A DNA stretch of 64,000 nucleotides from CAISIP01 sp965278985 (lineage in GTDB: Bacteria; Pseudomonadota; Gammaproteobacteria; Burkholderiales; Burkholderiaceae_C), in assembly GCA_965278985.1 (NCBI GenBank), contig OZ257131.1:124001-188000 (forward strand). The letters are read 5' to 3'. Both the position numbers and the translations under genes were made by a program. Below the pieces are notes generated by a model. That model searched no databases and had not been told where the DNA came from. It worked only from the letters and a program-made list of their open reading frames with translations. The stretch's first letter is position 1; every line of letters begins with the position of its first letter. Shown in pieces: positions 42,404 through 51,283 of the stretch.

Positions 42404-43086
42404 AACAGCTGGCGCTGGACATCGGCCTGACCACAGGCCCCACGCTGCAGACCTTCGTGCCCGGTGCCAACGCGGCCGCCCATGCCCACCTGCAGCTGTG
42501 GGCGGGCGAGGGCAGCAGCACGGCGACGCGATCACCCGTGCCCACCTACCTGTGGGGCCCGGGAGGCAGCGGCAAGACCCACCTGCTCAAGGCCGTGCGC
42601 GAAGCGCTGCGCGAGCAGGGCGGCGTGGCGGGCTGGCTCGATGCGGCCTCCACCGAATCCCCCGCCTACCAGGAGCACTGGGCCGTGGTGCTGATGGACG
42701 ACGTGCACCTCTACACGGCGGCGCAGCAGCACACGGCTTTCAACTGGTTCGTGAACGCGCAGACCCAGCAGCGCTGGGTGCTGGCCACCGGCGACGTGGC
42801 GCCGGCCGGACTGCGCGTGCGCGACGACCTGCGCACCCGTCTCGGCTGGGGCCACGTCTTCGGCCTCACGGTGCTCAGCGAGCCCGAGCGGCGGGCCGTG
42901 CTGCGCCAGGCGGCCGATGCGCGCGGCCTGTTCCTGGGCGACGAGGTCATGGACTTCCTGCTCACACGCTTCTCGCGCGACCTGGGCAGCCTGATGGAGC
43001 TGCTGGAGCTCATCGACGCGTACGCCCTGCGCAGCAAACGCGCCATCACCATACCTCTCATCCGGGCCATGATGAACGATGGCTGA
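42400..43086 (+). CDS. hda: DnaA regulatory inactivator Hda
   Basis: 228-residue AAA+ protein homologous to DnaA domain III. With the loaded sliding clamp it stimulates DnaA-ATP hydrolysis and limits replication initiation. Walker A is GPGGSGKTHLLKA, and a Walker B-like VVLMDDVHLY and the C-terminal lid (SRDLGSLMELLELID) follow. The N-terminal clamp-binding motif is KQLALDI (QLxLxF type). The gene order hda-pcnB-folK is kept. Confidence 0.93.
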   Translation: MKQLALDIGLTTGPTLQTFVPGANAAAHAHLQLWAGEGSSTATRSPVPTYLWGPGGSGKTHLLKAVREALREQGGVAGWLDAASTESPAYQEHWAVVLMDDVHLYTAAQQHTAFNWFVNAQTQQRWVLATGDVAPAGLRVRDDLRTRLGWGHVFGLTVLSEPERRAVLRQAADARGLFLGDEVMDFLLTRFSRDLGSLMELLELIDAYALRSKRAITIPLIRAMMNDG

Positions 43087-43140
43087 GCGCCACGCATCCT
43101 GCCTCCCTGCCGCCCGCGAGGCGGATTTTTCCCGAACCAC

Positions 43141-44784
43141 ATGATCAAGAAATTCATCGACAAGCTGCTGGGCAAGACCAAGACGGCCAAGCCCGCCAAG
43201 GCGAGCCCCAAGCCCCGCTTCGGCACCCGCCGCGAGGTGCCCGTCACTGAGCACGCCATCAACCCCGACCTGGTGGACGAGCGCGCGCGCAACGTGGTGC
43301 AGACCCTGAAGCAGGGCGGATTCGAGGCCTACATCGTGGGCGGCGCAGTGCGTGACCTGCTGGTCGGCCTGCGCCCCAAGGACTTCGACGTGGCCACGAA
43401 TGCCACGCCCGAGCAGGTCAAGGGCTTGTTCCGGCGTGCCTTCATCATCGGGCGTCGCTTCCGCATCGTGCACGTGGTCTTCGGCCGCGGGCGCGAGCAC
43501 GAGGTGATCGAGGTCTCCACCTTCCGTGCCTACCTGGACAACGCGGCCGCCGAGCAGGTCAAGGGCAACGAGAAGACCTCGCGCAGCGAACTGGCCGGCA
43601 TGCAGCATGCCGTGGATTCCAGCGGACGCGTGCTGCGTGACAACGTCTGGGGCCCGCAGGACGAGGACGCCACGCGGCGCGACTTCACCATCAACGCCAT
43701 GTACTACGACCCCGAGACGCAGGTGCTGGTCGACTACCACAGCGGCATCGAGGACGCCCGAGCGCGCACGCTGCGCATGATCGGCGACCCCGCCACCCGT
43801 TACCGCGAAGACCCGGTGCGGATCATCCGCGCCGTGCGTTTCGCGGCCAAGCTGCGGGCGCGCAATTTCCACCTCGAGCCCGAGACCGCCGCGCCACTGG
43901 TGGCGATGAAGAAGCTGCTGGCCGACGTGCCGCAGAGCCGCATGTTCGACGAGATGCTCAAGCTGCTGCAGACCGGCCACGCGCTGGCCACCATCGAGCA
44001 GTTGCGCGAGCTGGACCTGGCCGAGGGCCTGTACCCGCTGCTCGACCTGGTCGTCGCGCGCGCCGAGCAGCCCTTCGTGCGCGCCGCGCTGCAGGATACG
44101 GATCGCCGGGTCGGCGAAGGCAAGACGGTCGCGCCGAGCTTCCTGCTGTCGTGCGTGCTGTGGTCGGACGTGCGCGAAGGCTGGGACCGCCACATCGCCC
44201 AGAGCAAATCCCGCCAGCCTTCGTTCCCCGCGCTGCAGGATGCCGTGGACGAAGTCTTCTCCGCGCGCATCGGCGATGTCTCCGGCGGCGGCAAGCTGGC
44301 CAGCGACATGCGCGAGATCTGGCTGATGCAGCCGCGTTTCGACAAGCGCGTGGGCACCTCGCCCTTCGGCATGGTCGAACAACCGCGCTTCCGCGCCGCT
44401 TTCGACTTCATGCGGCTGCGCGCGGACTGTGGCGAGGTCGATGCCGTGCTGGCCGACTGGTGGCAGCAGTTCAGCATGGCCAACGACAACCTGCGCCGCG
44501 ACATGGTGGACCAGGTGCGCGAGGAGCAGGCGCAGCGCCCACGCGCTGCACCGCGCGTGGCGCGTGCGCCGCGGCCCGAAGGGGCGCCACCGCGTGCGCC
44601 TTCGGCTGGCGCTGCCACAGCAGGTGCCGATGGCGAGCCGGATGCCCATGGCGACGCAGCGGAGGGCACGCCGGCCGACGGCCCAGGCGAGGGCGAGGGC
44701 GGGGCACCCCGCAAGCGCCGCCGTCGCCGCCGCCCCACAGGCAGCCGCCCGCCCGCCGATGCGGGTTCCTCCGGCGGCGAATGA
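43141..44784 (+). CDS. pcnB: Poly(A) polymerase I
   Basis: 547-residue nucleotidyltransferase that adds poly(A) tails to RNA for decay. The catalytic block is YIVGGAVRDLLVGLRPKDFDVATNA; the RRDFTINAMYY and RYREDPVRIIRAVRFAAKL motifs place it in the PcnB/CCA-adding class, and its start and tail are PcnB-like. The last ~90 residues are low-complexity Ala/Pro/Gly followed by an Arg-rich stretch (KRRRRRRPTGSR), probably RNA-binding. It starts 54 bases after hda. Confidence 0.95.
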   Translation: MIKKFIDKLLGKTKTAKPAKASPKPRFGTRREVPVTEHAINPDLVDERARNVVQTLKQGGFEAYIVGGAVRDLLVGLRPKDFDVATNATPEQVKGLFRRAFIIGRRFRIVHVVFGRGREHEVIEVSTFRAYLDNAAAEQVKGNEKTSRSELAGMQHAVDSSGRVLRDNVWGPQDEDATRRDFTINAMYYDPETQVLVDYHSGIEDARARTLRMIGDPATRYREDPVRIIRAVRFAAKLRARNFHLEPETAAPLVAMKKLLADVPQSRMFDEMLKLLQTGHALATIEQLRELDLAEGLYPLLDLVVARAEQPFVRAALQDTDRRVGEGKTVAPSFLLSCVLWSDVREGWDRHIAQSKSRQPSFPALQDAVDEVFSARIGDVSGGGKLASDMREIWLMQPRFDKRVGTSPFGMVEQPRFRAAFDFMRLRADCGEVDAVLADWWQQFSMANDNLRRDMVDQVREEQAQRPRAAPRVARAPRPEGAPPRAPSAGAATAGADGEPDAHGDAAEGTPADGPGEGEGGAPRKRRRRRRPTGSRPPADAGSSGGE

Positions 44785-44794
44785 CCGTCCCCGG

Positions 44795-45301
44795 ATGATG
44801 CCTGCCACGGCATCGGTCCTGCCTCCCGCTCCGGGCGCGCGTGGCCCCGTGACGGCCTATGTGGCCCTGGGCGCCAACCTCGGGGATGCCCTGGCCACCG
44901 TGCGCGAGGCGGCTGCGGCACTGGGCCACCTGCCCCGCACGACGTTGCTGCAATGCTCGGCGCTGTACCGCACGGCGCCGGTGGATTCCAGCGGCCCGGA
45001 CTACATCAATGCCGTGGCCGAAATCGAGACGCAGCTCAGCGCACCGGAGCTGCTGGCCCACCTGCACGCGCTGGAGCGCGCCGAAGGCCGCGAGCGGCCC
45101 TACCGCAACGCCCCGCGCACGCTGGACCTGGACATCCTGCTGTACGGCGATGCGCACATCGACAGCCCGCAGCTCACCGTGCCGCACCCCCGCATGGAAC
45201 AGCGTGCCTTCGTGCTGGTGCCACTGGCGGAGATCGCGCCGCACAAGGTGCCGGCGCCGCTGCTGGCGGCGGTGGCCGACCAGGCTTGCCACCGGGTGTG
45301 A
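44795..45301 (+). CDS. folK: HPPK, 2-amino-4-hydroxy-6-hydroxymethyldihydropteridine pyrophosphokinase
   Basis: 168-residue folate-synthesis kinase that transfers pyrophosphate from ATP to the pterin. Typical blocks are YVALGANLGD, YRTAPVDSSGPDYINAV, and the signature RTLDLDILLYGD with VPHPRMEQRAFVLVPL. Two adjacent ATGs (44795, 44798) lie 10 bases after pcnB, so the genes are probably co-transcribed. It is convergent with the flavoprotein gene at 45347. Confidence 0.96.
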   Translation: MMPATASVLPPAPGARGPVTAYVALGANLGDALATVREAAAALGHLPRTTLLQCSALYRTAPVDSSGPDYINAVAEIETQLSAPELLAHLHALERAEGRERPYRNAPRTLDLDILLYGDAHIDSPQLTVPHPRMEQRAFVLVPLAEIAPHKVPAPLLAAVADQACHRV

Positions 45302-45346
45302 CGCCGGTTGTGACGCCGCGCGGGCACGCCGGTGCCCCCCGCTGGC

Positions 45347-47038
45347 TCACTGCACGGCCAGGTACTGGTGCAGTGCCGCCACCACCGCGGCACCTTCCCC
45401 GATCGCCGCGCCCACGCGCTTGACCGAACCGGCGCGCACATCGCCGATGGCGAACACACCCGGCACGCTGGTCTCCAGGGCGCCAGGCTCCGCCGCGTCC
45501 GGGTCGCGGCGTGCAGAGGCACCGGTGCGCACGAAGCCGTGTGTGTCCAGGGCCACGCCGCAGCCGGCCAGCCAATCGGTCTCCGGGTCGGCACCGACGA
45601 ACAGGAACACGTTGCCCAGCGTGCGCTGCACTTCGGTGGGGGCGCCTGCGTGGCCTGCCTCCTGCCACCGCACACCCTGCAGCGCCTGGCCGCTGTCGCC
45701 CTCCAGCCCGGTGAGCTGTGCGTGGGTACGCAGTGCGATATTGGGCGTCGCCGCAATGCGCTCCACCAGGTACTGCGACATGCTGGCCGCCAGGCAGGGG
45801 CCACGCACCAGCATCGAGACCCGCGACGCGTGCTGCGACAGGTACACCGCCGCCTGCCCGGCCGAGTTGCCACCACCCACCAGCACCACCTCGGCCTGCT
45901 GGCACATCTTGGCCTCCAGCGGCGAGGCCCAGTACCACACGCCGCGACCCTCGAATTCGGCCAGGCGCGGCAGGTCGGGCCTGCGATACCGTGCCCCGCT
46001 GGCCACCACCACCGCACGGCTGCGCAGGCGGCGGTCGTCAGTGAGGCGCAGCACCAGCTCGCCGTCCGTGCCACTGCGGCTGCAGTCCAGTGTGCGCACC
46101 TGCGCGGGAATGAGCATCTGCGCACCGAACTTCTGCGCCTGCACGAATGCACGGCCCGCCAGGGCCTGGCCGGAGATGCCGGTCGGGAATCCCAGGTAGT
46201 TCTCGATGCGCGCGCTGGCACCGGCCTGGCCGCCGTAGTAGCGGCAGTCGAGCACCACCACCTTCAGCCCTTCGGAGGCGGCATACACCGCGGTGGACAG
46301 GCCCGCGGGGCCGGCGCCCACGATGGCGATGTCGAAGAGCTCGTCGTGCGCGTCGCCGTCGACCATGCCGAGCCGGCGTGCGAGTTCGTCCTCGCTGGGG
46401 TTGACCAGCACCGTGCCGTCGGCCAGCACGGCCAGGGGCTGGCTGGCGCGTCGGCTGCATTGCGCCAGCAGCGCCGCCGCATCCGGGTCTGCCGCCATGT
46501 CCACCACATGGTACGGATGGCCGTTGCGGGTCAGGAAGTTGCGCAGGCGGCGCAGGTCGGGTGCATCGGCCTGCCCGATCAGCACCGGGCCGCTGGCACC
46601 GGACTCGATCAGCGCCACGCGGCGCAGGATCAGCGCCCGCACGATGCGTTCGCCCAGGTCCGCCTCGGCCACCAGCAGCGCGCGCAGCTGGCCGGGCGCC
46701 ACCAGCAGCACTTCCACGTCGTCCTCGGCCTCGCCGTCCACCAGTGCATGGCGGCCCGAGAGCTGGCCCACCTCGCCCACGAACTCGCCCGGTCCCTGCC
46801 GCGTGATCGGCACCACATGGCCCAGGCCGTCACGTTGGCAGATGGCCACCACGCCACCGAGCACGATGAACAGGCCCGGGCCCGGCGCGCCGGCCGTGAA
46901 CAGCCGCTCGCCACGCGCATAGTGGCGGACTTCGCCGAAGCGCCCGATGCGGGCCACTTCGGCCTCGCTCAAGACCGGAAACATCTGGGGCCGCCGGTCC
47001 GCCATGGCGGTGCGGGCAGGCGTGGGAGCGCTGTCCAT
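45347..47038 (-). CDS. Cyclic-nucleotide-domain/thioredoxin-reductase-like flavoprotein lacking the redox CxxC
   Basis: 563 residues in three parts. Residues about 20-130 resemble a cNMP-binding domain (VRHYARGERLFTAGAPGPG, GEFVGEVGQLSGRHAL). Residues about 150-225 look like a glutaredoxin/thioredoxin-type fold with no CxxC. From about 230 there is a thioredoxin-reductase-like part: FAD motif IVGAGPAGLSTAVYA, NAD(P)H motif LVGGGNSAGQAAVYL, and end GVFAIGDVR. Where thioredoxin reductases have the WATCATCDG disulfide, this has GVWYWASPLEAKM, so it cannot pass electrons that way. It follows the SDR gene by 10 bases. Physiological role unknown. Confidence 0.85.
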   Translation of the reverse strand: MDSAPTPARTAMADRRPQMFPVLSEAEVARIGRFGEVRHYARGERLFTAGAPGPGLFIVLGGVVAICQRDGLGHVVPITRQGPGEFVGEVGQLSGRHALVDGEAEDDVEVLLVAPGQLRALLVAEADLGERIVRALILRRVALIESGASGPVLIGQADAPDLRRLRNFLTRNGHPYHVVDMAADPDAAALLAQCSRRASQPLAVLADGTVLVNPSEDELARRLGMVDGDAHDELFDIAIVGAGPAGLSTAVYAASEGLKVVVLDCRYYGGQAGASARIENYLGFPTGISGQALAGRAFVQAQKFGAQMLIPAQVRTLDCSRSGTDGELVLRLTDDRRLRSRAVVVASGARYRRPDLPRLAEFEGRGVWYWASPLEAKMCQQAEVVLVGGGNSAGQAAVYLSQHASRVSMLVRGPCLAASMSQYLVERIAATPNIALRTHAQLTGLEGDSGQALQGVRWQEAGHAGAPTEVQRTLGNVFLFVGADPETDWLAGCGVALDTHGFVRTGASARRDPDAAEPGALETSVPGVFAIGDVRAGSVKRVGAAIGEGAAVVAALHQYLAVQ

Positions 47039-47048
47039 GCCGCGACGC

Positions 47049-47840
47049 CTAGAACGCGCTCTTGGTGCAGCCGCCATCCACCCGCAGCGCCGCACCGGTG
47101 GTGCCCGAAGCCAGGGGACTGGCCACATAGGTGACCAGGCTGGCGATCTCCTGCGGTGTCTCGAAGCGCTTGATCAGCGAGGTGGGGCGGGCCGTCTCGA
47201 AGAATTCCTTCTCGAAGGCCTCGATGGACTTGCCGTCCGCCTTGGCCAGCGCCTCCACGAAGTCCCCGACGCCGCGCGAGCGCGTGGGGCCGGGCAACAC
47301 GCTGTTGACCGTGATGCCCGTGCCGGCCACCGACTCCGCCAGCCCGCGCGAGACGGCCAGCTGTGCGGTCTTGGTCATGCCGTAGTGCACCATCTCGGCA
47401 GGGATCTGCACCGCGCTCTCGCTGGAGATGAAGATGATGCGGCCCCAGTTGGCCTGGCGCATGGCGGGCAGGCACAGTCGGGCCAGGCGCACGCCACTGA
47501 GCACGTTCACGTCGAAGAATCGCATCCAATCCGCGTCGGGGATCTCCTCGAAGGGCTTCGGCTCGAAGATGCCCAGGTTGTTCACCAGGATCTCGATGCC
47601 AGGATGCTTTTGGACCAGCGCCTCCGCAGCTGCCGCCGTGCTGAGGTCCCCCGCGAATCCCATGACCGCGCCCCCCGGCCCGGCCTGGATGCCGGCCACC
47701 GCTGCGTCCACCGAGGCCTGGGTGCGGCCGTTGACGATGACGCGGGCGCCCTCGGCGGCCAGTGCCGTGGCGATGGCGTGGCCGATGCCGGCGGTGCTGC
47801 CGGATACCAGGGCGAGTTTGCCGGTGAGTTGCAGGTTCAT
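47049..47840 (-). CDS. SDR-family oxidoreductase
   Basis: 263-residue Rossmann dehydrogenase or reductase. The cofactor motif is SGSTAGIGHAIA, the NNLGIFEPKPF block replaces NNAG, the catalytic Ser-Tyr-Lys lie in ISSESAVQIP and HYGMTKTAQLAVSR, and the C-terminus is GTTGAALRVDGG. An Arg in VNGRTQASV suggests NADPH use. AAAGGA precedes the ATG. It is between a LysR gene (107 bases upstream) and the flavoprotein gene (10 bases downstream), all on one strand. Substrate unknown. Confidence 0.92.
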   Translation of the reverse strand: MNLQLTGKLALVSGSTAGIGHAIATALAAEGARVIVNGRTQASVDAAVAGIQAGPGGAVMGFAGDLSTAAAAEALVQKHPGIEILVNNLGIFEPKPFEEIPDADWMRFFDVNVLSGVRLARLCLPAMRQANWGRIIFISSESAVQIPAEMVHYGMTKTAQLAVSRGLAESVAGTGITVNSVLPGPTRSRGVGDFVEALAKADGKSIEAFEKEFFETARPTSLIKRFETPQEIASLVTYVASPLASGTTGAALRVDGGCTKSAF

Positions 47841-47947
47841 GGGAAACGTCCTTTGTGCAGAAATGAAGAGCGGCTCTTGTACCGGAAATGCTGCCACAGC
47901 GACGGCGCAATGGGCATCCGCCGCAAGGCCAGGGTGCTCACGTCCCC

Positions 47948-48847
47948 TCAGGGATCGTGGTCCATCCCTCCCAGCCGCTCGCCCAGGAAGTCGATGAAGC
48001 TGCGCAGCTTCGGCGCCATGTACTGCCGGCTGGTGTAGACGGCGAACAGCGTCACGGCTGGTGCACGGTATTCGGGCACCACCGCGACCAGCCGGCCGGC
48101 CGCCAGGTCGTCCTCGATGAGCCAGTCCGGCAGGTAGGCCATGCCCATGTCGGCGCGCACGGCGTGCAGCGTGAGGTTGGTGTCGTCGGACTTCATCACC
48201 GGCGCCATGCGTAGGGGCACCATGCGCCCGTCGGGTCCACGCAGCGCCAGGCCTTCCAGGTTCACGTAGCTGGGCACGATGGCATCGCAGCGTGCCAGGT
48301 CGGACGGCAGCCGCGGCACGCCGCTGCGGCGCAGGTATGCCGGGGTCGCCACCAGCTGGAAGGGCACCTGGCACAGTGGCCGGGCGATCAGCGCGGGCGA
48401 GGGCTCGCGCGTGGCACGCAGCGCCATGTCGTAACCGTCGGCGCTCAGGTCCACCTTGCGGTTCTCCAGGTGCATGTCCACCAGCACCTCGGGCTGTCGG
48501 GCCCGGTAGTCGGCCAGCACCCGCGCCATGCGCGGCGTCGCACACCACACCGGCGCGCTGACCTTGAGCTGGCCACGCGGTGCTCCGCTGCTGCTGCCGA
48601 TGGCGGCCTCGGCGGCGTCCAGCAGGTCCAGCGCACGCAGGCTCTGGCCATACCAGACCGTGCCCGCCTCGGTGAGGCTCAGGTGCCGGCTGGAGCGGTA
48701 CAGCAGCCGCGCACCCAGGTCCTTCTCCAGCTGGGCCACGTGCTTGCTGGCCATGGGTGCGGACAGGCCCAGGCGTTCGGCCGCCTGCGCGAAGCTGCCT
48801 GCTTCCACCACTTCGCGGAACACGCGCAGGCTGGTCAGGCGGTCCAT
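47948..48847 (-). CDS. LysR-family transcriptional regulator
   Basis: 299 residues. N-terminal winged helix (LRVFREVVEAGSFAQAAERLGLSAPMASKHVAQLEKDLGARLL, in outline) of the CrgA/DsdC-like subgroup, followed by the periplasmic-binding-protein-like effector domain. It is divergent from the DODA-type dioxygenase; a 13-base palindrome with the T-N11-A layout lies between them at 48894, so that gene is the likely target. The effector is unknown. Confidence 0.93.
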   Translation of the reverse strand: MDRLTSLRVFREVVEAGSFAQAAERLGLSAPMASKHVAQLEKDLGARLLYRSSRHLSLTEAGTVWYGQSLRALDLLDAAEAAIGSSSGAPRGQLKVSAPVWCATPRMARVLADYRARQPEVLVDMHLENRKVDLSADGYDMALRATREPSPALIARPLCQVPFQLVATPAYLRRSGVPRLPSDLARCDAIVPSYVNLEGLALRGPDGRMVPLRMAPVMKSDDTNLTLHAVRADMGMAYLPDWLIEDDLAAGRLVAVVPEYRAPAVTLFAVYTSRQYMAPKLRSFIDFLGERLGGMDHDP

Positions 48848-48893
48848 GTACTTTCTCCAGAAGAAATCGATCCATGAATGTACAGGGCTCGAA

Positions 48894-48906
48894 TTCCGAT
48901 GCGGAA
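48894..48906. promoter_or_regulatory. LysR-type T-N11-A palindrome
   Basis: TTCCG-ATG-CGGAA, a perfect 5-bp inverted repeat with exact T-N11-A spacing, just ahead of a TATATT -10-like element (48912-48917) that faces the dioxygenase gene. Likely the binding site of the divergent LysR protein. Confidence 0.5.
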
Positions 48907-48940
48907 ATCCCTATATTCAATGCCAAGGAGCAACTGCACG

Positions 48941-49771
48941 ATGAACACATCCCTGGCCGCCACCCGCCTGCCCACCTATTTCATCTCCCACGGAGGGGGC
49001 CCCTGGCCCTGGATGAAGCAGGAGATGGGCAACACCTATGCCCGCCTGGAAGCCGCGCTGGCCGACATGCCACGCCAGATCGGCCGCACGCCAAAGGCGA
49101 TCCTGATGGTGTCGGCCCACTGGGAGGCGCCGGCCTTCACCGTGCAGACCCATCCGCAGCCACCCATGGTCTACGACTACGGCGGCTTCCCGGCCCACAC
49201 CTACAGCGTGCATTACGACTCGCCCGGTTCGCCCGAGCTGGCCTTGCGCGTGCGCGACCTCGTGGCCGCCGCCGGCCTGCCCACGGCCGTGGACGCCGAG
49301 CGCGGTTACGACCACGGCATGTTCTCGCCCATGGCCGCCATCTACCCGAAGGCCGAGGTGCCGGTGGTGCAGCTGTCCCTGCGCCGCGGGTTGGACCCGG
49401 CCGAACACCTCGCACTGGGCCGTGCGTTGGCACCGCTGCGCGACGAGGACGTGCTGATCATCGGCAGCGGCCTGAGCTACCACAACCTGCGTGCCTTCGG
49501 CCCGCAGGCGGCCGTGCCGTCGAAGGCATTCGACGACTGGCTGGGCGTTGCGGCCACGGGTGCATCACCCGCGCAACGCGCGCAGGCGCTGATCGACTGG
49601 GCCCAAGCGCCCGCGGCCCGCATCGCGCACCCGCGCGAAGAGCACCTGATTCCATTGATGGTGGCGGTGGGGGCGGCCGAACAGGAGGTGGGTACCCGCG
49701 TGTACCACGAGAGCAGCTTCATGGGCGGCATCTCGGTGTCCAGCTACCGATTCGGAAGCGCTGCCGCCTGA
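48941..49771 (+). CDS. DODA-type extradiol ring-cleavage dioxygenase family protein
   Basis: 276-residue class III extradiol dioxygenase (LigB/YgiD/4,5-DOPA type), using Fe(II) or Zn(II) to open catechol-type rings. Metal-site histidines are in FISHGGGPW, MVSAHWEAP and ERGYDHGMFSPM, and the C-terminal HPREEHLIPL is kept. The ATG at 48941 follows AAGGAG at 13 bases, somewhat far. It is divergent from the LysR gene and 183 bases before the ABC importer. Substrate unknown. Confidence 0.9.
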   Translation: MNTSLAATRLPTYFISHGGGPWPWMKQEMGNTYARLEAALADMPRQIGRTPKAILMVSAHWEAPAFTVQTHPQPPMVYDYGGFPAHTYSVHYDSPGSPELALRVRDLVAAAGLPTAVDAERGYDHGMFSPMAAIYPKAEVPVVQLSLRRGLDPAEHLALGRALAPLRDEDVLIIGSGLSYHNLRAFGPQAAVPSKAFDDWLGVAATGASPAQRAQALIDWAQAPAARIAHPREEHLIPLMVAVGAAEQEVGTRVYHESSFMGGISVSSYRFGSAAA

Positions 49772-49954
49772 GCCTCCTTCCCTCCTGTGGAAAACCCTGA
49801 AAGGATTGCAGACATATGTATGAAATTCATTCATAGTAGTTGACTGTTTTTCAGGCATTTGGATTGCGTATCTTTGAAAAGTCGTTTGTTTCCAACGGGT
49901 TGTGATGTGGCATGAACTGTGCAATACACAGTCAATCCAACCAGGAGACTTTCC

Positions 49955-51157
49955 ATGCAACGTCGCCCCGTTATCGCCCTGGCCGCTGTGGCCGCCACCT
50001 TTGCCACGCTTTCCGCGCCCACGGCTTTCGCCCAGTCCAGCGAAATCCGCATCGCCCACGTCTACGGCCGCACCGGCCCGCTGGAGGCCTACGGCAAGCA
50101 GACCCAGACCGGCTTCATGATGGGCCTGGACTACGCCACCGGCGGCACCATGGCCATCAACGGCAAGAAGCTCGTGGTCATCGAGAAGGACGACCAGGGC
50201 AAGCCTGACCTCGGCAAGTCGCTGCTGGCCACGGCTTACTCGGACGACAAGGCCGACCTGGCCGTGGGCACCACGGGTTCGGGCGTGGCGCTGGCCATGC
50301 TGCCGGTGGCCGAGGAATACAAGAAGATCCTCGTGGTCGAGCCGGCCGTGGCCGACTCCATCACCGGCGACAAGTGGAACAAGTACATCTTCCGCACCGG
50401 CCGCAACAGCTCGCAGGACGCGATCTCCAACGCCGTGGCGCTGGACAAGCCCGGCACCACCATCGCCACGCTGGCGCAGGACTGGGCCTTCGGCCGCGAC
50501 GGCGTGAAGGCCTTCCGCAGCGCGCTGAAAGTCAACAAGATCGCGCACGAGGAATACCTCGCGCCCAACACCACCGACTTCACGGCCGGCATCCAGCGCA
50601 TCGTCGACGCGCTCAAGGACAAGCCGGGCCGCAAGGTGGTGTGGATCGTCTGGGCTGGGGCCGTCACGCCGTTCTCGAAGTTCGCGGACTTGCAGATCAA
50701 GGAGCGTTATGGCATCGAGATCGCCACGGGCGGCAACATCCTGCCGGCGATGACGGATTACAAGCGCTTCCCCGGCATGGAAGGCGCGGCGTATTACTAC
50801 TTCGGCATCCCGAAAAACGCCGTCAACGAGGCCATGGTGGCGCAGCACTACAAGCAGTTCAAGTCGCCGCCGGACTTCTTCACGGCCGGTGGCTTTACGG
50901 CGGCGATGGCGGTGGTGACCGCGCTCAAGAAGACCAACGGCGACACCAACACCAACAAGCTCATCAGCACCATGGAAGGCATGAGCTTCGAGACGCCCAA
51001 GGGCAAGATGACCTTCCGCAAGGAAGACCACCAGGCCATGCAGAGCATGTACCACTTCAAGATCAAGGCCGACCCGGCCTTCCCGTGGGGGGTGCCGGAG
51101 CTCGTGCACGAGATCAAGCCGGAAGAAATGGACGTGCCGATCCTCAACAAGCGTTAG
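49955..51157 (+). CDS. Branched-chain-type ABC transporter substrate-binding protein
   Basis: 400-residue periplasmic-binding protein of the LivK/AmiC type. The signal peptide is clear (IALAAVAATFATLSAPTAFAQ), and the two lobes carry IRIAHVYGRTGPLEAYGKQ and TTGSGVALAMLPVAEEYKKILV. CCAGGAG stands seven bases before the ATG. It begins a full set (SBP, LivG, LivF, LivH, LivM, hydrolase). The ligand need not be an amino acid; aromatic acids, amides and urea are known for this class. Confidence 0.93.
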   Translation: MQRRPVIALAAVAATFATLSAPTAFAQSSEIRIAHVYGRTGPLEAYGKQTQTGFMMGLDYATGGTMAINGKKLVVIEKDDQGKPDLGKSLLATAYSDDKADLAVGTTGSGVALAMLPVAEEYKKILVVEPAVADSITGDKWNKYIFRTGRNSSQDAISNAVALDKPGTTIATLAQDWAFGRDGVKAFRSALKVNKIAHEEYLAPNTTDFTAGIQRIVDALKDKPGRKVVWIVWAGAVTPFSKFADLQIKERYGIEIATGGNILPAMTDYKRFPGMEGAAYYYFGIPKNAVNEAMVAQHYKQFKSPPDFFTAGGFTAAMAVVTALKKTNGDTNTNKLISTMEGMSFETPKGKMTFRKEDHQAMQSMYHFKIKADPAFPWGVPELVHEIKPEEMDVPILNKR

Positions 51158-51166
51158 AACGACGCT

Positions 51167-51260
51167 CACCCCCAGTCTCCGCGCTACGCGCTCCGCCAAC
51201 CCCCTTGCAGGGGGCGCCGCCAGCGGCCTGGCAAAGCCAGTTCCTCTTCGGCCGCTGGTA
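51167..51260. repeat. Probable dispersed intergenic repeat
   Basis: Between the binding-protein gene and livG lies a GC-rich block with nested inverted repeats: CCCCC-TTGCA-GGGGG at 51200-51214 and CTGGC-AAA-GCCAG at 51228-51240. The wording (GGGGGCGCCGCCAGCGGCC followed by TGGCAAAGCCAG) is like a short repeat I remember from many Comamonadaceae intergenic regions. Only one copy is in this window. Confidence 0.5.
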
Positions 51261-51283
51261 CGGCTTCGTCCCCATTCCCATCC

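Noticed and set aside
45322..45337. GGGCAC/GTGCCC hairpin between folK and the flavoprotein gene
   Set aside because: Short stem with no T-run on either side; common by chance in GC-rich DNA.
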